DNA of 24,911 nucleotides from Bacteroidales bacterium UBA1182 (GCA_002310015.1 DBYQ01000020.1:263-25173); one strand, 5' to 3'. Positions 1 through 7,115 are shown, counted from the stretch's first letter. The notes: generated from the sequence alone by a model not told the origin. Program-made: numbers and translations.

Positions 1-369
1 GTGGTAAGGCTGTTCTTGAAAGTCTGCTCGAAAGCAAGGAACTTCATGATGCTCAGGTTAACGCTTGAGTGGAAACGTACACCACCTTTGTACGGGCCAA
101 TGGCGCTGTTCATCTGAACGCGGAAACCGCGGTTTACATGAATCTCACCTTTGTCATCCATCCAAGGTACACGGAACATGATAACTCTCTCAGGCTCAAC
201 CATACGCTCCATGATCTTCTGATCCAGGAGGTAGGGATTCTGAAGGATGTAAGGTGCAACACTCTCAACGACCTCGCTAACTGCCTGGTGGAATTCCTTC
301 TCACCGGGATTCTTGGCGATAAGCTCAGCCATGAATTTCTCAACGTAATTCTTTACCTGTTTGTCCATA
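1..369 (-). CDS. gdhA: NADP-specific glutamate dehydrogenase, N-terminal part (cut by window edge)
   Basis: Reading the minus strand from the ATG at 369-367 gives 123 uninterrupted codons to the window edge. The product starts MDKQVKNYVEKFMAEL and contains FRVPWMDDKGEIHVNRGFRV and the glutamate-binding segment MNSAIGPYKGGVRFH, which are hallmarks of hexameric NADP-type glutamate dehydrogenase (about 445 residues in this family). The enzyme reductively aminates 2-oxoglutarate to glutamate in the cytoplasm and is a main ammonium-assimilation route in Bacteroidales. Only the N-terminal substrate domain is present; the Rossmann domain lies outside the window. A well-formed Bacteroidota promoter lies about 70 bases upstream. 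The open frame on the opposite strand (69-506) is a shadow of this gene. Confidence 0.95.
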
Positions 370-436
370 ATTTTGAAATATGTATTGTTTATCTAATTTT
401 ATTCAGATTATGTGATTTTGCTATTAAAAGCGTTTG

Positions 437-468
437 CAAAGTTACTATTTGTCATCAAAATGAACAAA
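437..468 (-). promoter_or_regulatory. Promoter of gdhA
   Basis: On the minus strand a -33 TTTG (468-465) is followed after 20 bases by TAACTTTG (444-437), the Bacteroidota -7 consensus TAnnTTTG. The predicted transcript has a leader of roughly 60 bases before the gdhA ATG at 369. Confidence 0.7.
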
Positions 469-511
469 TGATGTGCAAATTATTTCACAAAAATTATGCA
501 AATTAGTCAAT

Positions 512-574
512 AAGATATGCATACACCCCAAAAACCTGCATTATTACGCCGTTTTGGGCATAAATATGCATCTT
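512..574. repeat. Imperfect inverted repeat with arms of about 22 bases
   Basis: The left arm (about 512-533) begins AAGATATGCAT and ends CCCCAAAA. The right arm (about 552-574) begins TTTTGGGC and ends ATATGCATCTT. The outer 11 bases pair with one mismatch, the inner CCCAAAA/TTTTGGG block pairs fully, and a small indel separates the two blocks. The loop is about 18 bases. It has no T-tract beyond a short run and lies between divergent promoters, so it is not an obvious terminator. It may be a mobile palindromic element remnant or an operator-like site. Confidence 0.55.
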
Positions 575-600
575 TTCCAGCCCGCAACATACAATTTGTC

Positions 601-635
601 AGGGGCACAAAAAGAACCGTCCCCTTTGTGCCCCT
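601..635. repeat. REP-like palindrome with perfect 11-base arms
   Basis: AGGGGCACAAA at 601-611 is exactly mirrored by TTTGTGCCCCT at 625-635, around a 13-base centre containing GAACCGTCCCC. An inner GGGG/CCCC pairing is also possible. The GGGGCACAAA...GAACCGTCCCC wording resembles intergenic palindromes I have seen dispersed in bacterial genomes, which would fit a REP or small palindromic element. That family assignment is from memory and not tested here. Its right arm overlaps the -33 element of the downstream gene. Confidence 0.5.
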
Positions 636-658
636 GCTGCACGCTTTTTGTATCTTTG
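625..658 (+). promoter_or_regulatory. Promoter of the epimerase gene
   Basis: TTTG at 625-628 and TATCTTTG at 651-658 (followed by CAC) are separated by 22 bases and match the Bacteroidota -33/-7 pattern. The start codon at 678 lies only about 20 bases after the -7 element, so the leader is short. The -33 element falls inside the right arm of the palindrome at 601-635. Confidence 0.6.
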
Positions 659-677
659 CACATCAAATGAAAAAAGG

Positions 678-1715
678 ATGAAGATACTTGTAACGGGAGC
701 AGCCGGATTCATCGGCTCAAAACTTGCGTACCGCCTTGCTGAGCGCGGCGATGAGGTAATTGGACTTGACAACATCAATGATTATTATGATGTTCGTCTC
801 AAACTGGGCCGACTCACCCAATGCGGAATAATATCGCATAGCGGCCGATACATAGACGGCTCCATAAGACAAAGCACCAAGTTTGAAAACTACCGTTTCA
901 TAAAGATGGACCTGGCTGACCGCGGCCAGATGGCAGAGTTCTTTGAGCAGGAAAAATTTGATGTGGTAGTCAATCTGGCAGCACAGGCCGGTGTGCGCTA
1001 CTCAATCACCAATCCTTATGCATATCTGGACAGCAACCTGGTAGGTTTCATGAATGTACTGGAGTGCTGCCGCCACAATGACGTCAAGTATCTGGTCTAT
1101 GCATCGTCATCATCGGTCTATGGAATGAACGACAAGGTTCCGTTCTCTGAGGATGACCGCGTGGATAATCCCGTAAGCCTCTACGCCGCCACCAAGAAGG
1201 CAAACGAGCTTATGGCCCACTCCTACAGCAAGCTGTATGGCCTGCCCACCACCGGCCTGCGTTTCTTTACAGTATATGGTCCTTGGGGGCGTCCCGACAT
1301 GGCACCGATGCTGTTTGCCACAGCAATAAGCAAAGGTGAGCCCATCAAGGTGTTCAACAACGGCAACCTTAGCCGTGACTTCACCTATATAGATGATATA
1401 GTAGAGGGTACCATCCAGGTAATCGATCATCAACCCAAAGCTGAAGAGTGTCCCAATAATGTTCCCTGGAAAGTATATAATATTGGTTGCTCCAACCCTG
1501 TACAGCTTATGGATTTCATTAACGAGATAGAGAGTGCGCTGGGCGTTGAAGCCAACAAGATATTCCTGCCCATGCAGCAGGGCGATGTTCTCAAGACCTA
1601 TGCCGATACCTCAAAACTTGAGCGCGAGTGCGGCTACAAGCCCTCCACCACACTGCACGACGGCATCGGCAAATTCATCGAGTGGTTCAAATCTGACCTA
1701 AACCCACTAAAATAA
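678..1715 (+). CDS. NAD-dependent epimerase, likely UDP-glucuronate 4-epimerase
   Basis: This 345-residue short-chain dehydrogenase/reductase-type sugar-nucleotide epimerase starts MKILVTGAAGFIG, with the GxxGxxG NAD-binding loop at residues 7-13. It has the catalytic SSSVYG serine block and the YAATK (Y-x3-K) motif, and RFFTVYGPWGRPDMA, which is characteristic of the UDP-glucuronate 4-epimerase group. It would interconvert UDP-glucuronate and UDP-galacturonate for capsule or other surface polysaccharide synthesis in the cytoplasm. I place the start at 678 because the -7 element ends at 658 and the family begins MKILVTG; an in-frame ATG at 648 lies upstream of the expected transcript start. 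No other glycan genes are nearby, so it looks like a stand-alone gene. The UDP-glucose/galactose versus uronate choice is the main uncertainty. Confidence 0.88.
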   Translation: MKILVTGAAGFIGSKLAYRLAERGDEVIGLDNINDYYDVRLKLGRLTQCGIISHSGRYIDGSIRQSTKFENYRFIKMDLADRGQMAEFFEQEKFDVVVNLAAQAGVRYSITNPYAYLDSNLVGFMNVLECCRHNDVKYLVYASSSSVYGMNDKVPFSEDDRVDNPVSLYAATKKANELMAHSYSKLYGLPTTGLRFFTVYGPWGRPDMAPMLFATAISKGEPIKVFNNGNLSRDFTYIDDIVEGTIQVIDHQPKAEECPNNVPWKVYNIGCSNPVQLMDFINEIESALGVEANKIFLPMQQGDVLKTYADTSKLERECGYKPSTTLHDGIGKFIEWFKSDLNPLK

Positions 1716-1794
1716 ATTGAGAATTGAAAATTGAGAATTGAGAATTATTACGCTTAACCCTCAACTCTCAATTCTCAACTCTCAATTCTCAATT
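1715..1794. repeat. AATTGAGAATTGA repeat element, inverted arms (copy 1)
   Basis: Between the convergent epimerase and ABC ATPase genes lies a run of tandem AATTGAG/AATTGAA units (about 1715-1746), a roughly 14-base centre, and the mirrored CTCAATT/CTCAACT units (1761-1794). The arms can pair into a long AT-rich stem and may end transcription from both sides. The left arm starts on the last base of the epimerase stop codon. The same element, with a GC-rich core, recurs at 20841-20951. Confidence 0.65.
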
Positions 1795-1801
1795 AAAGAA
1801 C

Positions 1802-2479
1802 TCACTCCGGGAGTTCCTTAACGATGCTGCCGTCAAACAGGTTGATGATACGGCTGGCATATGAGGCATCGTGGCGGCTGTGGGTTACCATTACCACGGT
1901 AGTTCCCTGCTGGTTGAGTTCCTTAAGGAGGTTCATCACCTCTTGGCCGTTCACTGAATCCAGGTTACCGGTAGGCTCATCGGCCAGGATCAGTTTGGGG
2001 CCTGCAATCACGGCACGGGCTATGGCCACACGCTGCTGCTGACCACCGCTCAACTGGTTGGGGAAATGTTTCTCGCGATGCGATATGTTCATGCGCTCCA
2101 TCACCTCCTCTGCACGGCGGCGGCGCTCCTTGGCGGGTACGCCCATGTAAAGCAGCGGCAGTTCTATGTTTTCACGCACATTAAGTTCATCAATAAGGTT
2201 AAAGCTCTGGAACACAAAGCCTATTACACCTTTACGCAGGTCTGTACGATGGTTCTCATCAAGAGTGGCCACCTCTACGCCCTGAAGCTTATAGCTTCCC
2301 TTGGTGGGATTGTCAAGCAAGCCAAGAATATTGAGCAGGGTTGATTTACCGCAGCCCGAAGGTCCCATGATGGCTACAAACTCGCCATCGGCAACATTGA
2401 AAGACACATCATTGAGTGCCCAGGTCTCAATCTCCTCAGTACGGAAGATCTTTTGCAGGTTGTTTACTTCAATCATCAT
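1802..2479 (-). CDS. MacB/LolD-type ABC transporter ATP-binding protein
   Basis: This 225-residue cytoplasmic ATPase has Walker A GPSGCGKST (39-47), Q-loop glutamine 91, signature LSGGQ (143-147), Walker B ILADE (164-168), a D-loop in GNLDS and switch histidine 200. The sequence belongs to the MacB/LolD/FtsE group that energises FtsX-fold (type VII) permeases by mechanotransmission. No permease is fused to it; the two FtsX-like permeases of this locus lie on the other side of the regulators (7287-12360). It has its own promoter cassette (2525-2610) instead of simply following the adaptor gene. The start could equally be the second ATG (2476-2474), since homologues begin MIEV. It most likely powers one or both nearby permeases together with the adaptor and TolC-like protein. 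Confidence 0.93.
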   Translation of the reverse strand: MMIEVNNLQKIFRTEEIETWALNDVSFNVADGEFVAIMGPSGCGKSTLLNILGLLDNPTKGSYKLQGVEVATLDENHRTDLRKGVIGFVFQSFNLIDELNVRENIELPLLYMGVPAKERRRRAEEVMERMNISHREKHFPNQLSGGQQQRVAIARAVIAGPKLILADEPTGNLDSVNGQEVMNLLKELNQQGTTVVMVTHSRHDASYASRIINLFDGSIVKELPE

Positions 2480-2524
2480 AGTTGTTTATCTATTGAGTTT
2501 ATACTATTCTTTTCTGTTACGGTT

Positions 2525-2610
2525 CAAAGTTATTCAGCAAATACTGCTCTTTCCAAAGAAAAATTTCAAAATCGTACTATTTTGTCCAAAAGTGTCCAAT
2601 TTTTTGACAC
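2525..2610 (-). promoter_or_regulatory. Cassette A: operator plus promoter of the ABC ATPase gene
   Basis: Read on the minus strand, the 19-bp palindrome GTGTCAAAAAATTGGACAC (2610-2592) is followed after 34 bases by -33 TTTG (2557-2554), then 21 bases, then TAACTTTG (2532-2525). The distance from operator to -7 is 59 bases, identical to cassettes B, C and D. A third half-site-like TTGGACA lies directly after the palindrome. A weak hairpin CAAAAT/ATTTTG (2567-2584) followed by a T-rich run sits in the spacer. The leader to the ATG is about 40 bases. Confidence 0.8.
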
Positions 2611-2630
2611 AGTAGGGTCGTTTCCCTGTG

Positions 2631-3887
2631 TCACTCCAGCACCACCTCATCAGCATCGGCAATGCGGTCATAGCCGGTTGTTATTATCACGTCACCGGGA
2701 TTAAGCCCCTCAAGCACCTCATACTGGCGGGGATTCTGACGGCCGATGCTTACAGGTACGCGTATAGCCCTGTTACCCTGCGCATTCAGGCGGAACACCC
2801 ACTGACCGTGAGTATAGTTGTAGAAGTTTCCTTTGGGTACCATAACTGACTGTGCCTGGCCGCCCAGTTCTATGCGGGCCTGATAGTTCTTACCTATGCG
2901 TGCGTTGTCAGGTATGGAGTCTGTGAACACCAGGAACAGTTCAAACGAACCGTTCTTGATTTCAGGTACGGTACCGCTCACCACCATAGGATATGTTTTC
3001 TTCTCATAGGTAATGGTAGCCGGGCAGCCCACCTCTATCTTATCTATATAATATTCATTGATACTCAGTTTCATACGGAAAGCATCCATACGCTTGACAT
3101 CACCTATGGCACTGCCGGAACTTACTCTCAGGCCCGGTTCCAGTGACATGCCGCTAAGCTGTCCGTCGGCGGGAGCCGTCACGACCAGGTCCTTGAGGCG
3201 TGCCTCACTGCGTGCCAGCTGCCGGCGGGCATCCTCCAGCTCATCCTGCATAGCCTCACGCTTGATTGCGTTAAGAACAGAATCCTGACGGCGGCTCTCT
3301 ATCTCCAGCTGGGTGCTCTTGAGTTTGTACCGGTACTCATCATCGGCCACCTCAAGCTGCGCCTTGCTCTTGAATCCCATCTTATACTCCTCCTGATCAA
3401 GCGCATGCTGTTTCTCCAAGCGGCCCAGCTCATACTGAGTCTGCATGATGGAACGCTGCAGGGAGATGTCACGCTGCCCCATCTCAATGATCTGGGTACG
3501 GAAATTACGGTCCTGCTTGCGCCACTGGTTGCGCGCATCCTGTATGGTACGCTCCAGGTCAGGGTCACTAAGCACCAGGATGGTATCACCCTTGTGCAGC
3601 ATTGCACCGTCAGAAGCCATGATGCGTTCCACAAAACCTCCCTCACGGGTGTAAATCTTCAGGGTCTGGATAGGCTGCAGGGTTCCCTCAGCGTTGATAT
3701 ACTCTGAGAACTCACCTACCGTAACCTGTGCGGTCTGCACGCTCTCACTGCTTATCCTTATCACGCGCGGCCCTGTTGAAACCTTGATCAGCAGTACTAT
3801 GAGTGCCACGCCAAGAATGCCGGCAATTATATGTATGCGGTATTTTACATACCATTTCTTAGGCGGAAGTTTAATGTCCATATTCAA
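2631..3887 (-). CDS. Periplasmic adaptor (HlyD/MacA-type membrane fusion protein)
   Basis: The 418-residue protein begins with a short cytoplasmic segment and one membrane anchor (about residues 18-37, IHIIAGILGVALIVLLI). Next come a biotinyl-lipoyl-like half (NAEGTLQPIQTLKIYTREGGFV), a long charged helical hairpin (about 110-240), the second lipoyl half (VVTAPADGQLSGMSLEPGLRV), and beta-barrel and membrane-proximal domains. It should bridge the inner membrane ABC permease and the TolC-like channel encoded just upstream. It overlaps the end of the TolC gene by up to 17 bases, so the two are translationally coupled; a start at the second ATG (3881) would still overlap. It has no separate promoter, unlike the other exporter genes. 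Confidence 0.92.
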   Translation of the reverse strand: MNMDIKLPPKKWYVKYRIHIIAGILGVALIVLLIKVSTGPRVIRISSESVQTAQVTVGEFSEYINAEGTLQPIQTLKIYTREGGFVERIMASDGAMLHKGDTILVLSDPDLERTIQDARNQWRKQDRNFRTQIIEMGQRDISLQRSIMQTQYELGRLEKQHALDQEEYKMGFKSKAQLEVADDEYRYKLKSTQLEIESRRQDSVLNAIKREAMQDELEDARRQLARSEARLKDLVVTAPADGQLSGMSLEPGLRVSSGSAIGDVKRMDAFRMKLSINEYYIDKIEVGCPATITYEKKTYPMVVSGTVPEIKNGSFELFLVFTDSIPDNARIGKNYQARIELGGQAQSVMVPKGNFYNYTHGQWVFRLNAQGNRAIRVPVSIGRQNPRQYEVLEGLNPGDVIITTGYDRIADADEVVLE

Positions 3888-5352
3888 CCTGATATTCTAA
3901 AAGTGAGTTATTCTGAAAATCATATCCTGTCATACTGCGTATGGTGTAATAGAGTTGCCACCATGTACTCAGGGCCGATACATACCCGCGGTATGCAGAG
4001 TCCTTGGAGGTAATGGCGGAGTTAAGGTCAAGTATCGTGGATCGGCCTGTCATATAGAGCTGGCGCGCCACCTCATAGCGGTGCTGGGCGGTGAGCATTG
4101 TACGATGGGCAATGTCAACGCGGCGCTGCTGCAGATTAAACTGACTCACAGCACGTGAAATCTGACGGTCAAACGAGAGCTGCTGCTGTTCCAGACGCAT
4201 ATTGGTAAGTTCCAGATTGTTCTTGGCCACACGTACGCGTCCTCTGCCCTGCCCCCAATCAAGAATAGGTATGCTCAACGTAAGGCTTATGGACTGCTCG
4301 TCATTGAGATGCTTCATGCTCTCATTGAACTCATCGGCAGTCTGCGCAAGTCCAAGCCTGATATAGACTGATGCCCTGAGACCCGTCTGTGCCTTGGCAT
4401 ACGCCAATGAGCTCTCGCTGTTAAGGCGGCTCAGTTGCATGTTCTCCATATCGGGATTATTCTGGTAAGCAAGCTCCAGAGCCTTGCTCAATTCAATCTG
4501 GAACTCCGGAATACTGTCTGATGTAACCACCTCAATGCGCGCATCTGACGGCAGGTTCAGATAGTTACGAAGCTGATCGGCAGCCTCATCAAATGACATC
4601 TGGGTGGTTATGATGCTGGTCTCCTCATTCAACTTGTTCAACTCCAGCTGCAGGAGTTCATTCTCCGTGATGGTACCTATATTGTATCGGCCCAAGCCGA
4701 AAGCGTACATGGTGTCGGCTGCCGCAAGGTTTATGGTGGCAATCTCCAGTTCCGTCTGGGCCGATGCCAGATTGAAGAAATAGTTCACGGCATTGGCAGC
4801 CACAAGTTCCATAGTCTCAGCATATTGTTTGCGGGCCATCTTATAGTAGAGCGGCTCGGTACGGCGTTCCCACTTCATGCTGTTGTAGCCTGAAAGGTCC
4901 TGGTTGAAACTGAGCTGCAGCGGCTGGGTATAATAGCTCTTGGTATGCTCATCGCCCAGCATATCCAGGCGGCTCACTGAACCTGAGAGCGACAATGTTC
5001 CGCCGGTAAACCATATCCTTTGGGTCAGGTTCACTGACAGATTGGTACTGAGGCTGTTGCTACGGGCATACTGCTCACTGCCATCACCCAATACCACGCT
5101 ACGCGTGCTGCGGTTAAGTGACGGGCTTGAAGAGAGTGACAAAGAAGGCAGCATGCCGGCCTTGTAACTGCGGTAGCTCCAATAGGCCGATTCAAACGAG
5201 TTGCGTGCCTGCACCGCATTGGGCGATGACTCCTGCGCCATGCGTATCACCTCATGCAATGTGAGGGACACCACCTCATCCTGGGCCGCCCAGGCCGGAG
5301 AAGCCAGCATACACCATGCAATCAGCGCGATATACTTGTTTATTCCTTTCAT
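3871..5352 (-). CDS. TolC-like outer membrane efflux protein
   Basis: The 493-residue product starts MKGINKYIALIAWCMLASPAWA, a cleavable signal peptide, followed by two OEP repeats: the first around AYWSYRSYKAGMLPSLSLSSS, the second around LAYAKAQTGLRASVYIRLGL. Long helical stretches follow, as expected for the trimeric periplasmic tunnel and outer membrane barrel. A longer in-frame start at 5421 is unlikely because the -7 element of its promoter (5397-5404) lies downstream of that codon. It is first in a two-gene unit with the adaptor and is driven by cassette B. It would provide the outer membrane exit duct of a tripartite exporter. Confidence 0.92.
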   Translation of the reverse strand: MKGINKYIALIAWCMLASPAWAAQDEVVSLTLHEVIRMAQESSPNAVQARNSFESAYWSYRSYKAGMLPSLSLSSSPSLNRSTRSVVLGDGSEQYARSNSLSTNLSVNLTQRIWFTGGTLSLSGSVSRLDMLGDEHTKSYYTQPLQLSFNQDLSGYNSMKWERRTEPLYYKMARKQYAETMELVAANAVNYFFNLASAQTELEIATINLAAADTMYAFGLGRYNIGTITENELLQLELNKLNEETSIITTQMSFDEAADQLRNYLNLPSDARIEVVTSDSIPEFQIELSKALELAYQNNPDMENMQLSRLNSESSLAYAKAQTGLRASVYIRLGLAQTADEFNESMKHLNDEQSISLTLSIPILDWGQGRGRVRVAKNNLELTNMRLEQQQLSFDRQISRAVSQFNLQQRRVDIAHRTMLTAQHRYEVARQLYMTGRSTILDLNSAITSKDSAYRGYVSALSTWWQLYYTIRSMTGYDFQNNSLLEYQVEYGH

Positions 5353-5396
5353 ATCGGTAACAATGAATAATACGGTCTCGTTTTTAAAACACAGAC

Positions 5397-5482
5397 CAAA
5401 ATTATTCGCCGTTACCCCCAAAAGCCAAGCAAAAAAAGCAAAATCGCACTTTTTTGCCCAAAAGTGTCAAATTTTTGGACAG
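5397..5482 (-). promoter_or_regulatory. Cassette B: operator plus promoter of the TolC/adaptor unit
   Basis: On the minus strand CTGTCCAAAAATTTGACAC (5482-5464) is followed by 34 bases, -33 CTTG (5429-5426), 21 bases and TAATTTTG (5404-5397). The spacing is the same as in cassettes A, C and D. The operator lies 14 bases past the stop codon of the kinase gene. The spacer holds GCAAAA/TTTTGC followed by seven T residues, a weak terminator-like hairpin for read-through from the kinase gene. Confidence 0.8.
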
Positions 5483-5496
5483 TACAAAAGGGGATA

Positions 5497-6516
5497 CTAT
5501 TTGAACTGGAAGGTGAAGGTGGTGTACGGGTAATGTGATGAGCAGGTGAGCGTACCTTCATGCAACTGCATGATCTGGCGGGAAAGAGCCAGCCCTATGC
5601 CGCTGCCGCTCTGTTTCTTCTTGGTTGAATAGAAAGGCATGAATATCTGCTCTATTATGGCTTGCGGAATCTCCGGACCGTTGTTGGTCACGGTTATGAG
5701 AGGCTTGCCGCCCGGCATCGATGCCAGCACGGTAACCAGCCCCTCCTCTACCTCATCGGTAGCCTGGATGGCATTCCTTATTATATTCATTAGAGCCAGG
5801 GATATCAGGCTGGAATCCACATGCAGGATCACATCACCCGCCGTCTCAAAGCGAACGCGGTCAGCACCCTTCTCCGCCTTGATGAGCGCCTGGATATTGC
5901 GGAACAGCGTTGTGGCGGGAATATCGGACATGGCAGGTTGGGCCAGGACCGTAAGCTGACGGTATGATTCCAGAAAACTGCATACGTTATGCGCCTGGGT
6001 ATTTATTATCTCTATGGCCTCCTGACGCTCCTGCTCAGACTGCGCATCCGGGTTCTGGAGCATCCAGTCCGTGAGTGACACAATTGGAGTGACGGTATTG
6101 CGCAGTTCATGGGTCATCACGCGCAGTATGCGGTCATAGTAGTTCTTGCGGGTCTCAAGTTCATTCTGGTCCTTGCGGTATGTCTCAAGAATGCGGTTCA
6201 TATCCTGTGATGCACGGCCCAGCATGGGGTCATCAGTCTTGGGGATATGAAGCATGAAGTCCTTGTTCACCACGGCGCGGGCCATAAGTTCCGTCTGATT
6301 GACCGGATAGCGTATAAGTTTTATAAGTTTGAACAGCGCAATGAGTGCCAATACAGCAGTCAAAATTGCGCCGAATGAAAGCAGCATCCCCTTGGAACCC
6401 GATGCCTGCACCCCGCCCACTCTCATAGCAAGCAGGACCGATGCGGCCGGCATAGTCATTACAAGCAGCACCGTAATGACAACGTTCCAAGTGAAATGGC
6501 GGCTACTCAATGCCAT
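5497..6516 (-). CDS. Sensor histidine kinase with minimal periplasmic loop
   Basis: The 339-residue kinase has two hydrophobic helices (about 11-31 and 44-64) joined by only about ten residues, so there is essentially no periplasmic sensor domain. After a linker, the H-box MTHELRNTVTPI carries the phospho-accepting His136, followed by N-box NIIRNAIQA (Asn244/248), G1 VTNNGPEI, F-box IFMPFYSTKK and G2 GSGIGLALS. Its start overlaps the end of the response regulator gene by 14 bases, implying translational coupling and a cognate pair. The short loop resembles intramembrane-sensing kinases that read the activity of a partner ABC permease (known for Bce-type systems in Firmicutes); extending that here is inference from context. 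It should phosphorylate the adjacent regulator. Confidence 0.92.
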   Translation of the reverse strand: MALSSRHFTWNVVITVLLVMTMPAASVLLAMRVGGVQASGSKGMLLSFGAILTAVLALIALFKLIKLIRYPVNQTELMARAVVNKDFMLHIPKTDDPMLGRASQDMNRILETYRKDQNELETRKNYYDRILRVMTHELRNTVTPIVSLTDWMLQNPDAQSEQERQEAIEIINTQAHNVCSFLESYRQLTVLAQPAMSDIPATTLFRNIQALIKAEKGADRVRFETAGDVILHVDSSLISLALMNIIRNAIQATDEVEEGLVTVLASMPGGKPLITVTNNGPEIPQAIIEQIFMPFYSTKKKQSGSGIGLALSRQIMQLHEGTLTCSSHYPYTTFTFQFK

Positions 6517-7099
6517 AGCGTTTCATCTTGTTATAGAGTGTCTGGCGGCTTACACCAAGCTTGTCGGCTGCCACTGAGAGGTTCCTGTCTGACTGCTCAA
6601 GCACTTTCCTGATAGCCTGTTTCTCCATCTCTTCAAGTGTGGAAGTGACTTCCGCTTCATCGCTTGCAGTATCGGCTGCGGCATCCTGCGCCTCACGTGC
6701 GCGGGCGTCCCTCTTATCAATAGCCTCGGACAGTTTGGTTACAAGGTCATTGTTATCCCAGGGCTTCTGAATAAAGTCCGATGCCCCCTTCTTGAGTGAC
6801 TGTACAGCCAGACTGATATCGCCGAAAGCCGTAATCATTACCACAGCAGGCGGATTCTCCAGTCCGCTGCGGTTCATGATGCGGTCCAGCCAGAACAGGC
6901 CATCCTGACCGTCCAGGCGGTCACTGCCAAAGTTCATGTCAAGCAAAACCGCATCGACATCACCCTGACTTATCAGTGCAGGGATAAGTTTTGGATCAGC
7001 TACGGCAACAACAGTGCTGAAGCTACTCTTTAACACTATACGCAATGTGCTTAGCACAGCGGTATTATCATCTATAACTAGAACCTTTGCCTGTTTCAT
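6503..7099 (-). CDS. Response regulator: receiver plus Fis-type HTH, no AAA+ domain
   Basis: The 198-residue protein has a CheY-like receiver (about 5-125) with acidic residues D10/D11, phospho-acceptor Asp54 (VLLDMNFG), Thr90 and Lys112 (QKPW). An acidic, alanine-rich linker (about 130-156) leads to a C-terminal HTH_8/Fis domain (157-198, including LSVAADKLGVSRQTLYNKMKRYGI). That HTH is like those at the end of NtrC-type activators, but the roughly 240-residue AAA+ sigma-54 ATPase that normally sits between is absent, giving a layout like the RegA/PrrA/ActR group. It probably binds the 19-bp palindromes found before four exporter transcription units. The gene has its own TACTTTTG element nine bases before its ATG and is co-transcribed with the kinase. 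Confidence 0.93.
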   Translation of the reverse strand: MKQAKVLVIDDNTAVLSTLRIVLKSSFSTVVAVADPKLIPALISQGDVDAVLLDMNFGSDRLDGQDGLFWLDRIMNRSGLENPPAVVMITAFGDISLAVQSLKKGASDFIQKPWDNNDLVTKLSEAIDKRDARAREAQDAAADTASDEAEVTSTLEEMEKQAIRKVLEQSDRNLSVAADKLGVSRQTLYNKMKRYGIE

Positions 7100-7107
7100 A
7101 ACGGTTT

Positions 7108-7115
7108 CAAAAGTA
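7108..7115 (-). promoter_or_regulatory. Likely -7 element for the regulator/kinase operon
   Basis: TACTTTTG on the minus strand (7115-7108) matches TAnnTTTG and lies nine bases before the regulator ATG, implying a nearly leaderless transcript. No good -33 TTG is visible at the expected place. The palindrome at 7176-7194 ends 60 bases upstream of this element, almost the same distance as in the four phased cassettes, so activation from the shared operator is conceivable. Confidence 0.45.

Larger units (their letters stand above)
370..677. other. Intergenic stretch between gdhA and the epimerase gene
   Basis: These 308 bases between divergent genes carry no convincing coding frame. They hold the gdhA promoter (437-468), a long imperfect AT-rich palindrome (512-574), a short perfect palindrome with GGGGCAC/GTGCCCC arms (601-635), and the epimerase promoter (625-658). 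The short open frame across 473-670 runs through both palindromes and has no family resemblance, so I do not call it. Confidence 0.7.

Noticed and set aside
69..506. Open frame of 145 codons on the plus strand at the window start
   Set aside because: It is antisense to gdhA, whose minus-strand product is unmistakable, and its own product has no family features.
1715..1794. CRISPR-like array from repeated TTGAGAA units
   Set aside because: Units are 7-13 bases, contiguous and mirrored, with no spacers and no cas genes; this is an inverted-repeat element.
2520..2610. Possible sigma-54 (-24/-12) promoter in the operator cassettes
   Set aside because: The GG dinucleotides near the -33 elements are not followed by GC at the required ten-base spacing in a way shared by all four copies, while the TAnnTTTG elements are perfectly phased.
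5353..5421. Longer N-terminus for the TolC-like protein (ATG at 5421)
   Set aside because: The -7 element at 5397-5404 lies downstream of that codon, and the signal peptide begins at 5352.
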